Part shown: piece by piece, positions 17,568 through 25,586 of the stretch
How positions within the stretch are numbered: the first letter of the stretch is position 1
Layout of the letters: each line of letters begins with the position of its first letter
Assembly (NCBI RefSeq): GCF_006715095.1
Contig: NZ_VFMO01000001.1
Location: 124,001 to 188,000 of the forward strand
DNA length: 64,000 nt
DNA from: Yimella lutea
Lineage (GTDB): Bacteria > Actinomycetota > Actinomycetes > Actinomycetales > Dermatophilaceae
Direction of reading: 5' to 3'
Position numbers and translations under genes: made by a program
The notes under the pieces: generated by a model
Database searches by the model: none
Seen by the model: the letters and a program-made list of their open reading frames with translations, nothing else
What the model was told of the DNA's origin: nothing

Positions 17568-18840
17568 GTTCGTTCTCCTTCATCGTGCCGGACGTCCGTC
17601 GAGCACGGATCACGTCCCGGTAGAGGTCTGCTGTTTGTTCGGCGACGGCACGCCAGCTGTACGTCGCCACCGCGCGCCGTCGACCGGCCGCGCCCATGGC
17701 GGTACGAAGATCCGGCGAACTCAGCACTTCGGTCAGTGAATTTGCCAGTGCGACGGGGTCGTTCGGCGGCACGAGTGCTCCCGCGCCACCGGACACGAGC
17801 GTCGGCAGGGCGCCGACCGCGGACGCGACGACCGGCGTCCCACACCCCATCGCCTCGATCGCCGGCAGCGAGAATCCTTCGTATCGCGAGGGCACGACGA
17901 GGGCTTCGGCCGACCCGATGAGGCCGGCGAGTTCGAGATCGGTGAGGCCGGAGCGGAAGCTCACCCGGTCGAGCAGGCCGGCGTCTGCCAGCGACTTCTG
18001 GGTGCGTTCGCTTGCGGCTGCGACGATGATCAGTTCCGACCACGCGTCGGTGCGCATGTTCTTCAGCGCTTCGATCAACACCGGCACGCCCTTGAGCGGC
18101 ACGTCGGCCGACGCGATCGTCACCAGCCGCCCACGGACGCGCGGCAGCGACGGCGGCGCGAACGTCTCGACCGCCACCCCGACCGGGACGATGCTGATGC
18201 GTTCGCGGGGCACGCGGAAGTCGGTGACGATGTCCTGCGCCGAACCCTCGGACACCGTCAACACGTGCGAAGTCTTTCGAGCGACGCGAGCCTGCATCTG
18301 GACGAAGCCGTAGAACCGACGCTTGGTGACGCGATCCCACCCACGGGCGTGCTCGATCTCCAGGCGACGGTCCCGGCTGATCGGGTGATGGATCGTGGTG
18401 AGCACCGGTAGCCCGCGTCGCTCCAGTTCGAGGATGCCCGGAGCGAGCGTCTGGTTGTCGTGCAGCACGTCGAACTGCGACAGCCGCGAGCGCAGCAGGC
18501 GGTCCAGGCGAAGACCGAACACCCGGGGCTCCGGGAACCCCGCAGTGCACATCGTCGCGAACTCCAATACGTCCAGATCGGAACGAAATTCGCGGATGTG
18601 CGGGGTACGGAAGGGGTCGGGCTCGCGGTACAGGTCAAGCCCCGGGACCGTTGTCAGCCGCACCCCTGCGTCCAACTCGGGATAGGGCGGACCGCTGAAC
18701 ACCTCGACGTCGTGGCCGAGTGCGACCAGTTCCCGCGAGAGATTGCGGACGTACACGCCCTGGCCGCCCGAGTGCGGCTTGCTGCGATACGACGACAGCG
18801 CGACCCGAAGGCCGCGCTCGGCACGTACGTTCTGCGGCAC
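17554..18840 (-). CDS. GT4-family glycosyltransferase
   Basis: A 428-residue GT-B fold enzyme. The N-terminal lobe starts RVALSSYRSKPHSGGQGVYV, with the glycine turn of GT4 proteins. The C-terminal lobe has the sugar-nucleotide site EALVVPSRYEGFSLPAIEAM, with the EX7E pattern, followed by GTPVVAS. It should transfer a sugar from a nucleotide donor to an unknown acceptor at the cytoplasmic face. The GTG start is 4 bp after the monooxygenase gene. It heads the glyco/methyl part of the cluster. Confidence 0.9.
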   Translation of the reverse strand: MPQNVRAERGLRVALSSYRSKPHSGGQGVYVRNLSRELVALGHDVEVFSGPPYPELDAGVRLTTVPGLDLYREPDPFRTPHIREFRSDLDVLEFATMCTAGFPEPRVFGLRLDRLLRSRLSQFDVLHDNQTLAPGILELERRGLPVLTTIHHPISRDRRLEIEHARGWDRVTKRRFYGFVQMQARVARKTSHVLTVSEGSAQDIVTDFRVPRERISIVPVGVAVETFAPPSLPRVRGRLVTIASADVPLKGVPVLIEALKNMRTDAWSELIIVAAASERTQKSLADAGLLDRVSFRSGLTDLELAGLIGSAEALVVPSRYEGFSLPAIEAMGCGTPVVASAVGALPTLVSGGAGALVPPNDPVALANSLTEVLSSPDLRTAMGAAGRRRAVATYSWRAVAEQTADLYRDVIRARRTSGTMKENEHVDR

Positions 18841-18844
18841 GGAC

Positions 18845-20377
18845 TCACACCACCGCGGGAGCGGCGATCTCCTGGATGTCGTGCTGCTCTGCGCGACGGA
18901 CGAACGTCATGTCCTTGCTGACGTCGGCTCGCCGGGTGTCGCGCCGGTCGCGCAGGTAGTTCTGGTGCAGGAACCACGGTGCGCGGTCACCCTGCTTGGG
19001 GAACTCGGCCATCGACCGCAGCACGTACCCGGCGTCCAGGTCGAGGGCCGGTCGGGCGTCCATGGCGGAGTCGACGTGCGGGTAGCCGTACGCGTACCCC
19101 TGGGCGTCCAGGTGGTTGATGAACGTCGCGAAGTACTGCGACGTGAGATCGGCACGCAGCGTCCACGAGGCGTTGGTGTAACCGACGCACATCGCGATGT
19201 TCGGCACGCCGTTGATCATCATGCCGCGGTAGATGTAGCGGCTGCCCATGTCGACCTTCGCCCCGTCGACGGTGAGCGTGATGCCGCCACCGGCGAGCAT
19301 CTTCAGCCCGGTCGCCGTGACGACCGCGTCCGCCTCGATGACCTGACCGGATCCGGTGCGGATGCCTTCGGGCACGAACGAGTCGACGGTGTCGGTGACG
19401 ACATTCGCCTTGCCACTCCTGATGGCCTTGAACAGGTCGCCGTCCGGCACGATGCACAGCCGTTGGTCCCACGGCCCGTACGGCGGGGTGAAGTCGCGCT
19501 CGGTGACGTCGGTGCCGCGCACCTGGGCCATGACGCCCTTGCGCAACATGTTGCCGATCGTCTTAGGCGCCCGGCGGCTGGCCAGGTAGAGGGAGAGCGC
19601 CTGAGTGGCGTTCTTCATCCGGATCATGCTGTAGGCGCGTTGCGGCGACAGTGTCCGTTGCAGCACGTTCGCGATCGGGTCGGTGTTCGGCAGCGCCAGG
19701 ACGTAGGAAGGCGTGCGCTGCAACATCGTCACCTCTGCGCCCCGGTCGGCGAGCGCCGGGACAAGGGTGACGGCGGTCGCGCCCGAACCGATGACGACGA
19801 TCTTCTTGCCTGCCGGGTCGAACTCCTGCGGCCAGAACTGCGGATGGATGACCTCACCCCGGAAGTCGTCACGGCCGGTGAACGCGGGGTCGTAGGGCTC
19901 GTCGTAGTCGTAATAGCCCGAGCAGAGGTAGATGAAGCGGCTGCGTACGGTGCTTTCGCCGCCCGGTGTGGTGAGCGTCAGCGTCCACTCGGCGGTGGCG
20001 CTGTCCCAGGAGGCGTCCGTGACCTTGGTGCGGTGGACGATGCGCTCGTCGATGCCGTGCTTGGCCGCAGTGTCCTTGAGGTAGTCCAGGATGTCGGCGC
20101 CGTCAGCGATGGACTTCTTACCGGTCCACGGCTCGAACGGCAGCCCGAGGGTGAACATGTCCGAGTCGGAGCGGATGCCCGGGTATTTGAACAGGTCCCA
20201 GGTGCCGCCCATGCTCTCGCGGCCTTCGAGGATGACGTAGTCCTTGTCCGGACACATCGTCTGCAACCGGTAGCCGGCATCGATCCCCGACAGACCGGCA
20301 CCCACCACGACGACGTCGTAGCGGTCCTTGAGGGCAGGGTGCTGCCGCGTCTGCTCGTGCATCTGCTGTTCGGACAC
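18845..20377 (-). CDS. EthA-like flavin monooxygenase (Baeyer-Villiger type)
   Basis: A 510-residue class B flavoprotein. FAD binds at GAGLSG (26-31); the Baeyer-Villiger fingerprint FxGxxxHxxxWP is complete at 172-183; an NADPH motif GSGATA follows at about 197-202. Sequence around YCSGYYDYDEPY-like and WPQEFDPAGKKIVVIGSGAT positions closely resembles mycobacterial EthA, which oxidises ketones to esters and activates thioamide drugs. AAGGAG lies 6 nt before the GTG start. Only 4 bp separate it from the glycosyltransferase gene, so it may be co-transcribed, although it need not share a pathway. Confidence 0.92.
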   Translation of the reverse strand: MSEQQMHEQTRQHPALKDRYDVVVVGAGLSGIDAGYRLQTMCPDKDYVILEGRESMGGTWDLFKYPGIRSDSDMFTLGLPFEPWTGKKSIADGADILDYLKDTAAKHGIDERIVHRTKVTDASWDSATAEWTLTLTTPGGESTVRSRFIYLCSGYYDYDEPYDPAFTGRDDFRGEVIHPQFWPQEFDPAGKKIVVIGSGATAVTLVPALADRGAEVTMLQRTPSYVLALPNTDPIANVLQRTLSPQRAYSMIRMKNATQALSLYLASRRAPKTIGNMLRKGVMAQVRGTDVTERDFTPPYGPWDQRLCIVPDGDLFKAIRSGKANVVTDTVDSFVPEGIRTGSGQVIEADAVVTATGLKMLAGGGITLTVDGAKVDMGSRYIYRGMMINGVPNIAMCVGYTNASWTLRADLTSQYFATFINHLDAQGYAYGYPHVDSAMDARPALDLDAGYVLRSMAEFPKQGDRAPWFLHQNYLRDRRDTRRADVSKDMTFVRRAEQHDIQEIAAPAVV

Positions 20378-20458
20378 CGTCGGCTCCTTGCTGTTGCGGG
20401 CTGACCAAGCCTAAGTTACCGGCGAGTTCAGGGGAACCGTCACGGGTGGACGAACGCG

Positions 20459-21940
20459 TCAGCCCTTGGCGGGACGAGCCGTCGTCGTCCGCGCGGTACG
20501 ACCCTTGTTGGACGTCGAAGTGAGTTCGGCGCTCTCCTGACCGATGGCGACCGAGTCGTCGGCCAACCAGCCCTCGGGTCCGTCCGAGCCGGCCTTGTAC
20601 TGCTGGATCGGCACCAGATTCTGTTCGAATGCCTTGATCGCCGGAGCGACGATCTTCCAGCACAGTTCGGCCGAGTCCGCTCGCACGCTGAGCAACTGGT
20701 TGTCGTCCATCAGGTAGCGCAGCACTTCGCCGTAGGCCGTCATCTGCGCTCCCGCGAGATCGGCCGACAGCGTCTTCTGCTCCAGGTCGAGCGGGTCACC
20801 CTCGGCGTTCATCGACAGCTTGAACGACACCCGTCCGGGCTTGAGATCGATGATCATCGCGTCGCCGGTGTGGTCGCCGATGAACCCCTTGGGCAGGTGC
20901 GGCACGTCGCGGAAGTAGACGATGACCTGCTTTCGGGGAGCGCCCATCGCCTTCCCGCTGCGCAGCACGAACGGGACGCCGGCCCACCGGTTGTTGTCGA
21001 TCTGGACGGTGAGCTGGGCGAGCGTCTCGGTGTTGCGCGAGGATTCGACGCCCTTCTCCTTGACGTACGAGGGCACGCTGCGGCCGTTGATCGAACCGGC
21101 GGTGTAGCGCGCGCGCTGCGCGTACTCCTTCGGGTTGTTCTCCCAGATGTGGGTGGCACGCAGCACCTGAGCCTTGAGATCGGCCAGTTCCTGCGGATCG
21201 AGACTGGCGATCGGCTCCATCGCGAAGATGGCCAGGATCTGCAGCAGGTGGCTCTGCAGCATGTCGCGCAGCGCACCTGCCTGGTCGTAGTAGCCGGCGC
21301 GGCCCTCGAGCGCGAGGTCCTCGTCATAGAGGATCTCGACCCGCTCGATGTGCTCGGCGTTCCAGATCGGTTGGAGCATGCGGTTGGCGAACCGCATGCC
21401 GATGAGATTGAGGACGGTCGAGACGCCGAGGAAGTGGTCGACGCGGAAGATGCGGTCCTCGTCCACCACTCGCTGCAGTTGCTTGTTGAACTGCCGGGCC
21501 GACTTCTCGTCGGCGCCGAACGGCTTCTCCAGACCCAGACGGGTGGACGCGGGCAGGTCGAGCTTCTCCAGTTGGGCGCAGACCTTCATCGAGATGGCCG
21601 GCGGGAGCGCGAAGTAGACGACGAGTTCGCCCTCGGCCGCCTGGACGAGGTCGGCGAGCGCGGACGGGTCGAGCAGGTCGGCCTTGATGTAGTGCGCCTT
21701 GCCGGCGATGCGCCCGGCGGTCTTCGCGTCGGCGCCGCCCTTCTTCAGCCGATCGCGCACCAGGGCGCGGAACGAGGCCGTTGTCAGGTCGGCACGGTCG
21801 GCACCGATCACCTGCACCTCGCGGTCGGACTCGACCGCCAGCAGGCTGCCGAGTCCGGGGAGCAGCAGGCGCTGGGTGAGGTCACCGCCGGCGCCGAGGA
21901 TGAGGAAGGTGACGGACTTGGTCGTCTGCTTCGTCGTCAT
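20459..21940 (-). CDS. zwf: Glucose-6-phosphate dehydrogenase-like protein
   Basis: A 493-residue member of the G6PDH family, which oxidises glucose 6-phosphate to the lactone. The NADP motif is GAGGDLTQRLL (16-26), and LEKPFG and RFANRMLQPIWN are clear. In the substrate segment the usual RIDHYLGKE reads RVDHFLGVS (166-174), so the lysine that binds the phosphate is Val, while the His and Asp are kept. This variant appears to define a divergent branch. The last 40 residues are a basic, Thr-rich tail. Activity on glucose 6-phosphate is therefore uncertain. Not grouped here with gnd, opcA or pgl. Confidence 0.85.
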   Translation of the reverse strand: MTTKQTTKSVTFLILGAGGDLTQRLLLPGLGSLLAVESDREVQVIGADRADLTTASFRALVRDRLKKGGADAKTAGRIAGKAHYIKADLLDPSALADLVQAAEGELVVYFALPPAISMKVCAQLEKLDLPASTRLGLEKPFGADEKSARQFNKQLQRVVDEDRIFRVDHFLGVSTVLNLIGMRFANRMLQPIWNAEHIERVEILYDEDLALEGRAGYYDQAGALRDMLQSHLLQILAIFAMEPIASLDPQELADLKAQVLRATHIWENNPKEYAQRARYTAGSINGRSVPSYVKEKGVESSRNTETLAQLTVQIDNNRWAGVPFVLRSGKAMGAPRKQVIVYFRDVPHLPKGFIGDHTGDAMIIDLKPGRVSFKLSMNAEGDPLDLEQKTLSADLAGAQMTAYGEVLRYLMDDNQLLSVRADSAELCWKIVAPAIKAFEQNLVPIQQYKAGSDGPEGWLADDSVAIGQESAELTSTSNKGRTARTTTARPAKG

Positions 21941-21988
21941 GGTGACCGATCGTGCCACTCCCGGCATCGTGGCGGGCGACTGCCGACC

Positions 21989-22477
21989 TCAGGCGTCGGT
22001 CACCTCGACGACCGTGTGCTCGCCGTCGCCGGTGACGAAGGTGGCGCGCACGGTCATCCGTGATCGCAGTGAACGGGCGATGAAGCACTCCTGGTGAGCG
22101 ATCCGCACCCAGCGCTCCCACTTGTCCGGTTGCTTGCCGCCGCTGATCTCGATGACCGGGTTGAGTCGGATCTCGTTGACCCACAACGGTCTTTCGTCGT
22201 TCGCCATGACCGCTTCGGCGTGGTCGACGTACGAACGCACGTCAGCCCGTGCGCGTGCTGCGACGGCGAGGAAGGACAGCAGTTGGCAACTGCTGGCTGC
22301 GGCGAGTAACAGTTCTTCGGGGTTGGTCAGGCTGGGGTCGCCACGGAAGGCGGGGTCGGAACTGAGGGTCAGATGATGTTTGCCCACGACGTCGATCTGG
22401 TGTTGCCGCGAGTAGTCGTCGTACCCGGTCGCCGTCGTCCCTTCCCACCGCAGAGAGGTCGAGTAGGAGTGGTTCAC
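21989..22477 (-). CDS. OsmC/Ohr-family peroxiredoxin-like protein
   Basis: A 162-residue OsmC fold. The two conserved cysteines are in AASSCQLLSFLAVAARA and HQECFIARSL, as in organic-hydroperoxide reductases. It would reduce organic peroxides with a dithiol donor. The GTG start overlaps the TGA of a decayed alpha/beta hydrolase gene upstream, so the gene was once the second cistron of an operon. No good Shine-Dalgarno is seen, so present expression is unclear. Confidence 0.9.
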   Translation of the reverse strand: MNHSYSTSLRWEGTTATGYDDYSRQHQIDVVGKHHLTLSSDPAFRGDPSLTNPEELLLAAASSCQLLSFLAVAARARADVRSYVDHAEAVMANDERPLWVNEIRLNPVIEISGGKQPDKWERWVRIAHQECFIARSLRSRMTVRATFVTGDGEHTVVEVTDA

Positions 22478-22770
22478 GCGGTCGCCGACATCGTCGAGGT
22501 GGCAGGTGTACGTTCGGCCAGTTCCACGGTCTCTTCGATGACTCGCGTGATCAGCTCCGGTTCATCGAGCATCGGGACGTGCCCGCAGTTCGGGAGGGCG
22601 ACGTGGCTTCTGGCTGAACAGCCGGATGATCGGCAACGGTGCGTGGCTCGCCGCCTTCATCGACAGCAGCGCGGCACCCGCGACAGCGAGTCCGGTCGGC
22701 AGGTAGAACCCGGCCGGCGAGATGGCCGTACAACTCGCGACCGACCCTAGCGGCTCGAACGAAGGCGCGA
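22474..22770 (-). pseudogene. Remnant of an alpha/beta hydrolase
   Basis: Minus-strand translation gives two pieces in different frames. The last 45 or so codons include LPNCGHVPMLDEPELITRVI, the usual His-containing C-terminus of alpha/beta hydrolases, ending in a TGA that overlaps the OsmC start. Upstream, in another frame, is SCTAISPAGFYLPTGLAV, typical of the post-nucleophile strand. The frame changes near 22596, the segment between these motifs is far too short, and the N-terminal half with the nucleophile is missing. The 5' side stops at palindrome E2. Confidence 0.75.
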
Positions 22771-22840
22771 TTGTCGCGACTTACGCCCCGGTACGCGGCA
22801 CTACCGGGGCGTAACGCGCGACTGTCGCGCTTTGCGCCCG
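22765..22840. repeat. Palindromic element E2 (66-bp core)
   Basis: Arms 22765-22793 and 22802-22830 pair with 4 mismatches in 29, around an 8-nt loop; the inner 13 bp (TTACGCCCCGGTA) are perfect. Related words follow to 22840, so the right half is also a palindrome on its own (22806-22822 with 22824-22839). The right arm encodes the last dozen codons of the Nudix gene, and the TAG of that gene is at the loop/arm junction (22801-22803). Confidence 0.8.
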
Positions 22841-23361
22841 GCGGCATCCAGATCGACGGAGGTGACGAACTCGCCGACGAAGTCGTAGCCGATCGTCGCC
22901 GTGACCACGTCGCCACGCAGCACGTTCGGCAGCCAGATGCGGTCGTCGTCCCACATGTCCGCATACGGGATCTCGTCCAGCGGGCACCAGAACGGCGACA
23001 ACTCAGCTGACGCCTCGGCCTCGCCCGTCCAGCGCTCGATCATCACCAGCGACACCCGGAACGGCGTCCGCTGCGGGTCGGCCCAGGTGAACAACAACTC
23101 CCCCACTGACCGCGCGTCCCGGACATACGAACTCAGGGACGTCTCCTCCGCCAGTTCCCGTACCGCCGCTTCGAGCGCGGACTCTCCCGCTTCGAGCTTC
23201 CCACCGGGTGCGATCACCTTGCCCTCGCCGAACCCACGCAGCTTGCGACCCAACAAAACCCGTCTCCGATCCAGGTCTACGACCAGCGCAAGGCACATGT
23301 CGATCGGTTGCTCGGTCACCTGCAGATCCTTGCACCCCGCGCCGAATTCGCCGACTCGCAT
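22801..23361 (-). CDS. Nudix hydrolase (8-oxo-dGTP diphosphatase type)
   Basis: A 186-residue Nudix enzyme. The box is GGKLEAGESALEAAVRELAE followed by ETSL, complete with the REXXEE core. The preceding strand VVDLDRRRVLLGRKLRGFGE and the later WADMWDDDRIWLP-like region resemble MutT/MTH1 proteins that hydrolyse oxidised nucleotides. The final residues (about 175-186, KARQSRVTPR) are encoded by palindrome E2, not by family sequence. So the native end has been replaced. The start at 23361 is the longest; MCLALVV at about residue 22 is a possible later start. Confidence 0.9.
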   Translation of the reverse strand: MRVGEFGAGCKDLQVTEQPIDMCLALVVDLDRRRVLLGRKLRGFGEGKVIAPGGKLEAGESALEAAVRELAEETSLSSYVRDARSVGELLFTWADPQRTPFRVSLVMIERWTGEAEASAELSPFWCPLDEIPYADMWDDDRIWLPNVLRGDVVTATIGYDFVGEFVTSVDLDAAGRKARQSRVTPR

Positions 23362-23408
23362 TTTGAGCAGGCTCGCCGGGCGGTTTCGCCGACCGGCGGG
23401 TAGCCGCC

Positions 23409-24443
23409 ATGCTTGACCACGTGAACATCGGCATTCTGACCAGCGGCGGCGACTGCCCCGGCCTGAACGCAGTTATCCGTGGTGCGGTGATGAAGGGCGA
23501 CCGCATCTACGGCGTCAACTTCCAGGGCATCCGCGACGGATTCCGTGGGCTCGTCGAGGACGACATCCGCCCCCTGCCCCGCCACGACGTTCGAGGGCTC
23601 TCCCGCACCGGCGGCACGATCCTCGGCACCTCGCGCATCGGGCCGTTCGGCGAAGGTGGCGGCGGCTCGGCTCGGGTGAAGCAGGTGATGGAACGCAACG
23701 AGATGGACGCGATCATCGCCATCGGTGGCGAAGGCACCCTCACCGTCGCGCGGATGCTGCACGATGACGGCATCAAGGTCGTCGGCGTGCCGAAGACCAT
23801 CGACAACGATCTCTCGGCGACCGACTACACCTTCGGTTTCGACACTGCGGTGTCGATCGCGACCGAGTCGATCGACCGGCTGCGCACCACCGCGGAGTCG
23901 CACCACCGCTGCATGGTGGTCGAAGTCATGGGACGCCACGTCGGTTGGATCGCCCTGCACGCCGGTCTCGCCAGTGGTGCACACGCGATCCTCATCCCCG
24001 AGCAACCGGTGAGCATGGAGCAGATCTGCGGATGGGTGGAATCGGCGCTCGACCGCGGCCGCGCACCGCTGGTCGTCGTGGCCGAAGGCTTCATGCCGGA
24101 CGGTGCGGAGATCGTCCGCGATGCCCTCGACGGCTTCGGACGACCCCGCCTCGGCGGTGTCGGCGAATGGCTCGGCCCGATCATCGAACAGCGCACCGAC
24201 ATCGAGACCCGGGTCATGACGCTCGGTCACCTGCAGCGTGGGGGCGTGCCGACGTCCTACGACCGGGTGCTCGCCACCCGGTTCGGGCTGGCCGCGATCG
24301 ACGCCGTGATGGACTCCAAGTGGGGCCACATGGTGTCGCTGCGCGGCATCGACATCGAAACCGTTCCACTGAGCGAAGGCACCGCCGACCTGAAGTCCGT
24401 GCCCCAGAGTCGCTGGGACGAAGCCGCCGTCCTGTTCGGCTGA
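23409..24443 (+). CDS. pfkA: 6-phosphofructokinase (actinobacterial ATP/PPi clade)
   Basis: A 344-residue phosphofructokinase. It has TSGGDCPGLNAVIRG near the start, GGEGTL at the donor site and PKTIDNDL with catalytic Asp. The Gly in GGEGT is ATP-like, while the Lys in PKTIDND is PPi-like. This Gly/Lys pair is known from actinobacterial enzymes, some of which use ATP and others pyrophosphate. It phosphorylates fructose 6-phosphate in glycolysis. It ends 9 bp before the dienelactone-hydrolase gene and probably drives that operon. The Shine-Dalgarno is weak. Confidence 0.93.
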   Translation: MLDHVNIGILTSGGDCPGLNAVIRGAVMKGDRIYGVNFQGIRDGFRGLVEDDIRPLPRHDVRGLSRTGGTILGTSRIGPFGEGGGGSARVKQVMERNEMDAIIAIGGEGTLTVARMLHDDGIKVVGVPKTIDNDLSATDYTFGFDTAVSIATESIDRLRTTAESHHRCMVVEVMGRHVGWIALHAGLASGAHAILIPEQPVSMEQICGWVESALDRGRAPLVVVAEGFMPDGAEIVRDALDGFGRPRLGGVGEWLGPIIEQRTDIETRVMTLGHLQRGGVPTSYDRVLATRFGLAAIDAVMDSKWGHMVSLRGIDIETVPLSEGTADLKSVPQSRWDEAAVLFG

Positions 24444-24452
24444 GGAGAAGAC

Positions 24453-25016
24453 ATGACCCATATCCTGCTGCTGCACTCCGCCCTCGGCCTGCGACCGGCA
24501 GTGCGAGAGTTCGCCGATGCGCTCACCGCTCGCGGCCACACCCTCGTGGTGCCCGACTACTACGACGGCCAGGTGTTCGACGACGAGGAGTCGGGCGTCG
24601 GATACCGCGACCGCACCGGCGCCAAGGAACTGTTCAAGCGGATCCTGCCGGTGGTCGAGGAACTTCCCGCGGACGCCGCACTCGCTGGGTTCTCGCTGGG
24701 CTCGGCCTTCGCGCAGACCCTCGCCGCGACCCGGCCCGAGGCCGCGGGCGTGATCCTGATGCACAGCGTCGCGGCGCCGTTCGGACGGTGGCCGGGTGCG
24801 CCGGTACAGGTGCACCGCTACGAGTCCGACCCCTGGATCGAGCAGGACGACCTCGATGCGTTGCGTGCGTCGGTCGAGGCCGAGGGCACGTCCTTCGAGG
24901 ACTTCGTCGTCCCCGGCCGCGGCCACCTGTTCACCGACGTCCATGGGCCGGACGGCGACCGCGAGGCGACCGCCGCCACGATCGACCGGATCGACGCGCT
25001 GCTGACCCGTCCGTGA
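24453..25016 (+). CDS. Dienelactone hydrolase family protein
   Basis: A 187-residue alpha/beta hydrolase. The nucleophile elbow is AGFSLGSAFA, so the nucleophile is Ser, not the Cys of classical dienelactone hydrolase. The acidic residue is probably in YESDPW, and the His is in VPGRGHLFTD. AGGAG precedes the ATG. It overlaps the next GNAT gene by 4 nt (GTGA) and follows pfkA by 9 bp. Substrate unknown, probably a small ester or lactone. Confidence 0.88.
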   Translation: MTHILLLHSALGLRPAVREFADALTARGHTLVVPDYYDGQVFDDEESGVGYRDRTGAKELFKRILPVVEELPADAALAGFSLGSAFAQTLAATRPEAAGVILMHSVAAPFGRWPGAPVQVHRYESDPWIEQDDLDALRASVEAEGTSFEDFVVPGRGHLFTDVHGPDGDREATAATIDRIDALLTRP

Positions 25017-25576
25017 AGGTCACCACCTGGACGCTGGAGATGCGTTCACCGGACGACCTCCGTGGCCCGGCCCAGCTTCCCGAGGGCTTGACCGTCACCG
25101 AATCAACTTCGGTGACACCGGAATTCGCTCGCTTCCTGTACGGACTGGTCGGCGGTCCGTGGCGCTGGACCGACCGCCTCGATTGGTCTCGTCAGCAGTG
25201 GTCCGAGGACCTCGCCGCGCCCGGCACTCGCTTCCTGATCGCCTACGCCGACGGCGTTCCACAGGGCTACCTGCAACTCGGTGCGTCGGCGATCGGGCAG
25301 ACCACGGACATGGAGATCAAGTACTTCGGACTGGTGGAATCGGCGATCGGCTGTGGACTGGGGTCGGCGCTACTCACCCGAGGCATCGAGCGCGCCTGGC
25401 AGACAACGGGATTGCCGAAGGTCTCGCGTGTCTGGGTGCACACCTGCTCGCTCGACGGATCTGCCGCGCTACGCACCTACCGAGCACGCGGGCTGAACGT
25501 CGTCGACGAGGTAGTCACCGACGAGGACTACCCCGATCAGCCGCTGGGCAGCTGGATGTCGACCGGCGGCCGGTGA
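25013..25576 (+). CDS. GNAT-family N-acetyltransferase
   Basis: A 187-residue acyltransferase. The acetyl-CoA site is seen in LVESAIGCGLGSALLTRGIE, and the late strand includes VWVHTCSLDGSAALRTYRAR, as in GNATs that share the fold of aminoglycoside N6' acetyltransferases. The GTG start overlaps the preceding stop by 4 nt, so translation is coupled to the hydrolase. Acceptor unknown. Confidence 0.88.
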   Translation: MKVTTWTLEMRSPDDLRGPAQLPEGLTVTESTSVTPEFARFLYGLVGGPWRWTDRLDWSRQQWSEDLAAPGTRFLIAYADGVPQGYLQLGASAIGQTTDMEIKYFGLVESAIGCGLGSALLTRGIERAWQTTGLPKVSRVWVHTCSLDGSAALRTYRARGLNVVDEVVTDEDYPDQPLGSWMSTGGR

Positions 25577-25586
25577 TGCCGACGGA

